Source of the DNA: Gammaproteobacteria bacterium
GTDB lineage: Bacteria > Pseudomonadota > Gammaproteobacteria > UWMA-0217
DNA: 40,005 bases
Assembly: GCA_026981985.1 (NCBI GenBank)
Contig: JALSHZ010000136.1
Coordinates: forward strand, 1 to 40,005
Direction of reading: 5' to 3'
Within the stretch, counting starts at the first letter, position 1. Every line of letters begins with the position of its first letter. The notes beneath the pieces were generated by a model. The model saw only the letters and a list, made by a program, of their open reading frames with translations, ran no database searches and was not told the origin of the DNA. Made by a program: the position numbers and the translations under genes. Below, piece by piece: positions 38,155 through 40,005 of the stretch.

Positions 38155-39117
38155 ATGATTGCGTTGACGCCAGGTGAGCCAGCCGGCATTGGTCCCGATC
38201 TTGTTGTCCAGCTCGCTGCAACGGGTGCGCTGGAAGGGGTTGTCGTCATTGCCGATCCGGCGTTGCTGGCGCAGCGCGCCGAGCAGCTCGATATCGAACT
38301 CGATATTGCCACGTTCAGGCCTGGCGCTGTGTTGAACCCTGGTGCATTGGCGGTGCTGCCGGTCGAACTGGCTGCGCCGGTGACGCCGGGAAAGCTCGAC
38401 AAGCGCAACGCGCAGTATGTGCTGGCGACGATCGAGCAAGCAGTAAAAGGCTGTCTCGATGGCAGCTTCGATGCGCTGGTGACCGGGCCGGTACACAAGG
38501 GCGTCATCAACGACGCGGGCATTGCGTTCACCGGACATACCGAGTACCTGGCGGAACTCTGTGGCAAGGGGCACCCGGTGATGATGTTGGTGGCCGATGA
38601 CCTGCGCGTGGCGTTGGTGACCACGCATTTGCCGCTGCGTGACGTGGCGGACGCAATCACCGTCGAGCGTCTGATCACGGTGCTGTCGGTTCTCCACCAC
38701 GACCTCCAGACCCGTTTCAGGATCGATGATCCGCGCATTCTGGTCTGTGGCCTCAATCCGCATGCCGGGGAGGGCGGGCATCTGGGCCGGGAGGAAGTTG
38801 AGACCATCGAACCGGTGATCGATTCGCTGCGGCAGCAGGAAGGCATGCTCCTGCGCGGGCCGCTGCCCGCTGATACAGCATTTACACCACGGCTGCTCGA
38901 ACGCGCCGATGCCGTGCTGGCGATGTATCACGACCAGGGTTTACCGGTGCTGAAATATGCCGGTTTCGGGCGTGCAGTGAATGTGACACTGGGGCTGCCC
39001 ATTGTGCGTACCTCGGTCGATCATGGTACTGCGCTGGAACTGGCAGGCAGCGGCAAGGCCGAGACCGGCTCTTTTCTCGCGGCCATCGAGACAGCACGAA
39101 CCATGGCAGCGGCATGA
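38155..39117 (+). CDS. pdxA: 4-hydroxythreonine-4-phosphate dehydrogenase
   Basis: PdxA oxidises 4-phosphohydroxy-threonine in pyridoxal phosphate synthesis. The 320-residue protein starts [15 protein letters not shown]. It shows [11 protein letters not shown] and the metal-binding histidines in [27 protein letters not shown] and [12 protein letters not shown], ending with [27 protein letters not shown] lies upstream of ATG 38155. The 3' end overlaps the next gene by 4 nt (ATGA). In enterobacteria rsmA/ksgA follows; here a MoeB-type gene takes that place. Confidence 0.95.
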   Translation: MIALTPGEPAGIGPDLVVQLAATGALEGVVVIADPALLAQRAEQLDIELDIATFRPGAVLNPGALAVLPVELAAPVTPGKLDKRNAQYVLATIEQAVKGCLDGSFDALVTGPVHKGVINDAGIAFTGHTEYLAELCGKGHPVMMLVADDLRVALVTTHLPLRDVADAITVERLITVLSVLHHDLQTRFRIDDPRILVCGLNPHAGEGGHLGREEVETIEPVIDSLRQQEGMLLRGPLPADTAFTPRLLERADAVLAMYHDQGLPVLKYAGFGRAVNVTLGLPIVRTSVDHGTALELAGSGKAETGSFLAAIETARTMAAA

Positions 39118-39869
39118 CGCCGCAGCAGCAGGAGCGTTATAGCCGGCAGATTCTGCTCAAGGACATCGGTGATGCCGGGCAGGAAAAACTGCTGGCGGCG
39201 CGGGTGCTGGTGATTGGCATGGGGGGGCTCGGTTCGCCGGTGGCCTCTTATCTGGCAGCGGCCGGTATCGGTCAGCTCGTACTCAGCGATTTTGATGTTG
39301 TCGATTTGAGCAACTTGCAGCGCCAGGTCATTCATACGATGGCGGATATTGGCAAGTTCAAGGTTGAATCCGCTGCCGACACCATTGCTGCGCTGAATCC
39401 CGATGTCAGCGTGACCGCGCTGCCGCTGGCGCTGGAAGGCGAGCAGTTGTGCGAGGAGGTGGCAAAGGCTGATGTCGTCGTCGATTGCAGTGACAATTTC
39501 TCCACCCGTTTCGAGCTGAACCGGATTTGCGTCGCCAGCCGTACCCCGCTGGTCTCCGGTGGTGTTATCCAGTTCGAAGGGCAGGTCAGTGTGTTCGATT
39601 CGCGGGATGAAGCTTCACCGTGCTACCAATGTCTCTACAAACCCGTCGCCGAAGGCGAAGGTGAAACCTGCAGCCGCATCGGCGTACTCGCCCCCGCACC
39701 TGGCATCATCGGCAGCATCCAGGCTGTTGAAGTACTGAAGCTGCTACTTGAGCTGCCAACCCTCACCGGCAAGCTACTGCTGATGGATGCCAAAAGCATG
39801 GAATGGCGCGTGATTGGGTTGCCGAAAGATCCGAATTGCCCGGTTTGCAGCGGCTCGCAACCGGCATAG
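39114..39869 (+). CDS. moeB: MoeB/ThiF-family adenylyltransferase
   Basis: MoeB adenylates the C-terminal glycine of MoaD, the sulfur carrier of molybdopterin synthesis; the close relative ThiF does the same for ThiS. The 251-residue protein has the ATP site IGMGGLGSP (35-42), the [13 protein letters not shown] segment, and zinc cysteines Cys170, Cys173, Cys242 and Cys245. Cys186 sits at the conserved cysteine position in GETCSRIG. This numbering is almost that of E. coli MoeB. There is no rhodanese domain. Choosing between MoeB and ThiF is not certain from sequence. The pterin route would also serve the tungsten enzyme at 32427. Confidence 0.85.
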   Translation: MTPQQQERYSRQILLKDIGDAGQEKLLAARVLVIGMGGLGSPVASYLAAAGIGQLVLSDFDVVDLSNLQRQVIHTMADIGKFKVESAADTIAALNPDVSVTALPLALEGEQLCEEVAKADVVVDCSDNFSTRFELNRICVASRTPLVSGGVIQFEGQVSVFDSRDEASPCYQCLYKPVAEGEGETCSRIGVLAPAPGIIGSIQAVEVLKLLLELPTLTGKLLLMDAKSMEWRVIGLPKDPNCPVCSGSQPA

Positions 39870-39880
39870 TTCATCCTCGT

Positions 39881-40005
39881 GTAACTACTCAGCGCAAAAA
39901 AACCATAAAAAAAGCTTGACAGGGTTTTTGCGTATTTTTCCTGCTTTTTCGGCAATCCAGGGATTAGCTTCAAACCCCTGCCTCAGAAGCATCATCATTC
40001 TATAG
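39881..40005. mobile_element. Possible end of an IS66-type insertion running out of the window
   Basis: GTAACTACTCAGCGC at 39881-39895 repeats the isolated end at 25333 and the MITE termini. Beyond it the composition changes to AT-rich. On the minus strand a frame stays open from the window edge to a stop at 39885-39887; its end (NPVKLFLWFFCAE) is not a protein I recognise. The opposite end, if any, is outside the window. Confidence 0.4.

Noticed and set aside
39885-40005. Transposase C-terminus on the minus strand
   Set aside because: Only about 40 residues are visible and they do not match any transposase I know; kept only as an open frame at a possible IS end.

Overview
The window looks like chromosomal DNA of a free-living, respiring gammaproteobacterium of moderately high GC. 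Markers are an lptD-surA-pdxA run, a ubiquinone-type sdhCDAB, zapE, acnB and a type II citrate synthase. The species cannot be fixed from the sequence. Marine or sulfur-oxidising Chromatiales/Thiotrichales-like lineages would fit the many hairpin repeats, but that is inference.

Layout. 1-1710: a 5'-truncated LolA-like lipoprotein-sorting gene and an outer-membrane barrel gene. 1855-5797: sdhE, class I fumarase, a GST and sbcD (without sbcC), followed by tRNA-Pro(CGG) on the minus strand. 6181-9837: a GT61 glycosyltransferase convergent with a large secreted seven-repeat SBBP protein ending in a GlyGly-CTERM-like tail. 10464-14907: zapE and sdhCDAB, all overlapping. 14998-16567: an AT-rich islet with an Mrr endonuclease and a HicAB toxin-antitoxin pair, separated by an attC-like site. 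16772-27301 (minus): acnB, gltA, sucCD, lpdA, sucB. 27736-31839 (plus): sucA and a short malic enzyme. 32427-34412: a tungsten aldehyde:ferredoxin oxidoreductase-family enzyme. 34630-39869: lptD, surA, pdxA, moeB.

How the genes work together. Nearly the whole oxidative TCA cycle is encoded within about 30 kb: citrate synthase, aconitase, all three oxoglutarate dehydrogenase subunits, succinyl-CoA synthetase, succinate dehydrogenase with its flavinylation factor, and fumarase. Isocitrate and malate dehydrogenase are missing from the window. The genes form several transcription units separated by repeat-rich gaps. lptD-surA-pdxA-moeB is a compact envelope and cofactor operon; MoeB could also serve the pterin cofactor needed by the nearby oxidoreductase.

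Most notable are the non-coding elements. Three 152-bp copies of a palindromic MITE (10041, 23682, 32230) end in GTAACTRYTCAG-type inverted repeats and are flanked by 8-bp direct repeats, which points to mobilisation by an IS66-type transposase. Two isolated ends of the same type lie at 25333 and 39881. A separate family of two-hairpin repeats has three copies around lpdA with co-varying stems. There are also six exact 40-bp tandem units at 31881-32120 and a 215-bp element with 19-bp perfect inverted ends at 2102-2316.
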